The notes beneath the pieces were generated by a model. The model did not search any database and had not been told where the DNA came from. It saw only the letters and a list, made by a program, of their open reading frames with translations. 64,000 nt of DNA from contig NC_133299.1 of the NCBI RefSeq assembly GCF_005239225.2, forward strand, positions 2,484,967 to 2,548,966, in the 5' to 3' direction. The stretch's first letter is position 1. Each line of letters begins with the position of its first letter. This DNA comes from Populus alba (Eukaryota; Streptophyta; Magnoliopsida; Malpighiales; Salicaceae). Positions 62,970 to 64,000 of this stretch are shown piece by piece. Position numbers and translations under genes: made by a program.

Positions 62970-63120
62970 CCAATGTGTGGGCAGGTCGCCCGTGAAAATA
63001 GACTATTGGGAGAGTGTGGGTCGGTCGCCCGTGAAAATAGACTAGGGTGAGTATGTGTGGGCAGGTCGCCCGTGAAAACAGATCAGTGTGAGTGTGTGGG
63101 CAGGTCGCCCAAGATAATGA
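62970..63120. repeat. Tandem array 4, about 38-bp unit
   Basis: Four units of GTGTGGGCAGGTCGCCCGTG followed by AAAATAGAC or a variant. Confidence 0.85.
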
Positions 63121-63208
63121 AATCATTTTCCTTTTGTTTTCTTTACAAAGCTTACTATGCAAAATTTTAAGGAGTTTTGCTTCGTAAGCATTGTAAAGAG
63201 GGGGCATC

Positions 63209-64000
63209 TGTTGCTACCCAATTTTTGACCCATGTTTTTGATATATTTTCAAAAAATCCAAAAATAGAGAAAAACAATGAAAATCCAAAAAATATGTTTT
63301 TTTAATATATTTTCATCATTTTAGCATTTTCAACGTTGTCTAAAAAAAGAATTTAAATTGTTAAAAGATTTTCAAACGTGTTCGACTTTTCACGCGTCAT
63401 TTTTAAATCATTGATTTTCCGCATTTGAGTCGACGTTGATATTGCTCGTTTCAAAAAAATACAAAAAAAATAATAAGAAAAATCAAAATTTACAAAAAGA
63501 AAGAAGTTGAGGGACCAAGTTGAAAAACCTAGCAACATTTTTGCCTATAAATACTGGTATTTAGCTCAAACAAAAGGGGGGGGCAATTTTGCAATTAAAG
63601 GGGGAGAAGAAAAAACCCTAAAATCAAAATCTTTTCTCCTCCCTAACCCGAAAAAAAAAACTACCAGCCGCCCCCCACCTTTTTTTTTTTTCTCTTCAGC
63701 CACCCGAACAACCGATCCTCCCTGAAGCTCGTTTGAATTTGTTTTCCCCGAGTCTGCTTCTCCTGAAGCCAAAACACAGCCCCCCCACACAAAAATTTTT
63801 AGCTCCCCCGCAGAAACACAGCTGCCAGCCCTTTGGGTTTTGATTTTTTCTTCTCCACACCGGATCCCCTCGTTCTTTTCCGTCACCCACAACCGGCCAA
63901 ACAGCCCCCAAGCCCCCACTGATTGTTGTTTTTCTTCTTCTTCCTTTTCTCCCTCACCAGCAGCCACTTTCTCAGCCCCCTCAGCCGCCGGTCAACAGAC
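63209..64000 (+). repeat. 3' LTR of the large retrotransposon, cut by the window end
   Basis: The 792 visible bases match the 5' LTR from its first base. The differences I see are single-base length changes in runs of A, G or T; I see no base substitution. Confidence 0.9.

Larger units (their letters stand above)
54261..64000 (+). mobile_element. Large non-coding LTR retrotransposon (LARD-like), partial at right
   Basis: A 2,096-bp 5' LTR (54261-56356), a primer site (TGGCGACTCCACTGGGGA, 56360-56377; probably tRNA-Arg or similar, not certain), about 6.85 kb of internal DNA without retroviral domains, a purine tract (AAAGAGGGGGCATC) and the start of the 3' LTR at 63209. The size and lack of gag-pol fit a large retrotransposon derivative, perhaps mobilised by a Tat/Ogre-type Ty3 partner. 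It sits inside copia 2's reverse transcriptase. The target duplication (left flank TTACT) cannot be checked here. Confidence 0.85.

Overview
The window is nuclear DNA from a flowering plant, most likely a woody eudicot. I suspect Salicaceae (poplar or willow) from the overall character of the repeats, but that is inference. Support for a plant nuclear genome: short GT-AG introns, AT-rich spacers, plant-only gene families (IQM, SCPL, AGL15-type MADS) and Ty1/copia elements primed by initiator tRNA-Met.

The left two thirds (8.9-39.2 kb) hold a tandem array of five genes, all on the minus strand, called A to E here. They encode RAD5/HLTF-type SNF2 proteins (HIRAN, split SNF2 ATPase, C3HC4 RING), closest from memory to Arabidopsis SMARCA3-like 1. 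All five share the same three-exon structure. A and D are near-identical, and C and E are close sisters, so the array probably grew by block duplication. A to D are open; E has a Walker A lysine-to-asparagine change and a frameshift just after the RING. Four of the five copies lack the usual arginine of helicase motif VI. Family function (replication-fork remodelling, PCNA ubiquitination) is established for relatives, not shown here.

Between D and E a 642-bp unit with 29-bp inverted ends carries the promoter, leader and first codons of an AGL15-like MADS-box gene. A complete Ty1/copia element (291-bp LTRs, GTTCC target duplication) is inserted in its outer end, about 340 bp upstream of D.

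To the right lie a nine-exon IQM-family calmodulin-binding gene (minus strand, one frameshift), a SINE and a non-autonomous hAT element, both with target duplications, then a small intact MZT1/GIP1 gene (minus). A serine carboxypeptidase-like gene (plus) follows. It is cut in exon 2 by a second copia element, and that element is itself cut by a large retrotransposon without coding capacity (2,096-bp LTRs). The large element's 3' LTR runs off the window; the visible parts of its LTRs differ only in homopolymer lengths. Just before the 3' LTR are four successive tandem arrays sharing a GTCRCC-type core.

The rest is AT-rich spacer with CACTA-like, LINE, putative solo-LTR and MITE-like remnants. 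Several breaks lie in or beside homopolymers, so some could be sequence errors.
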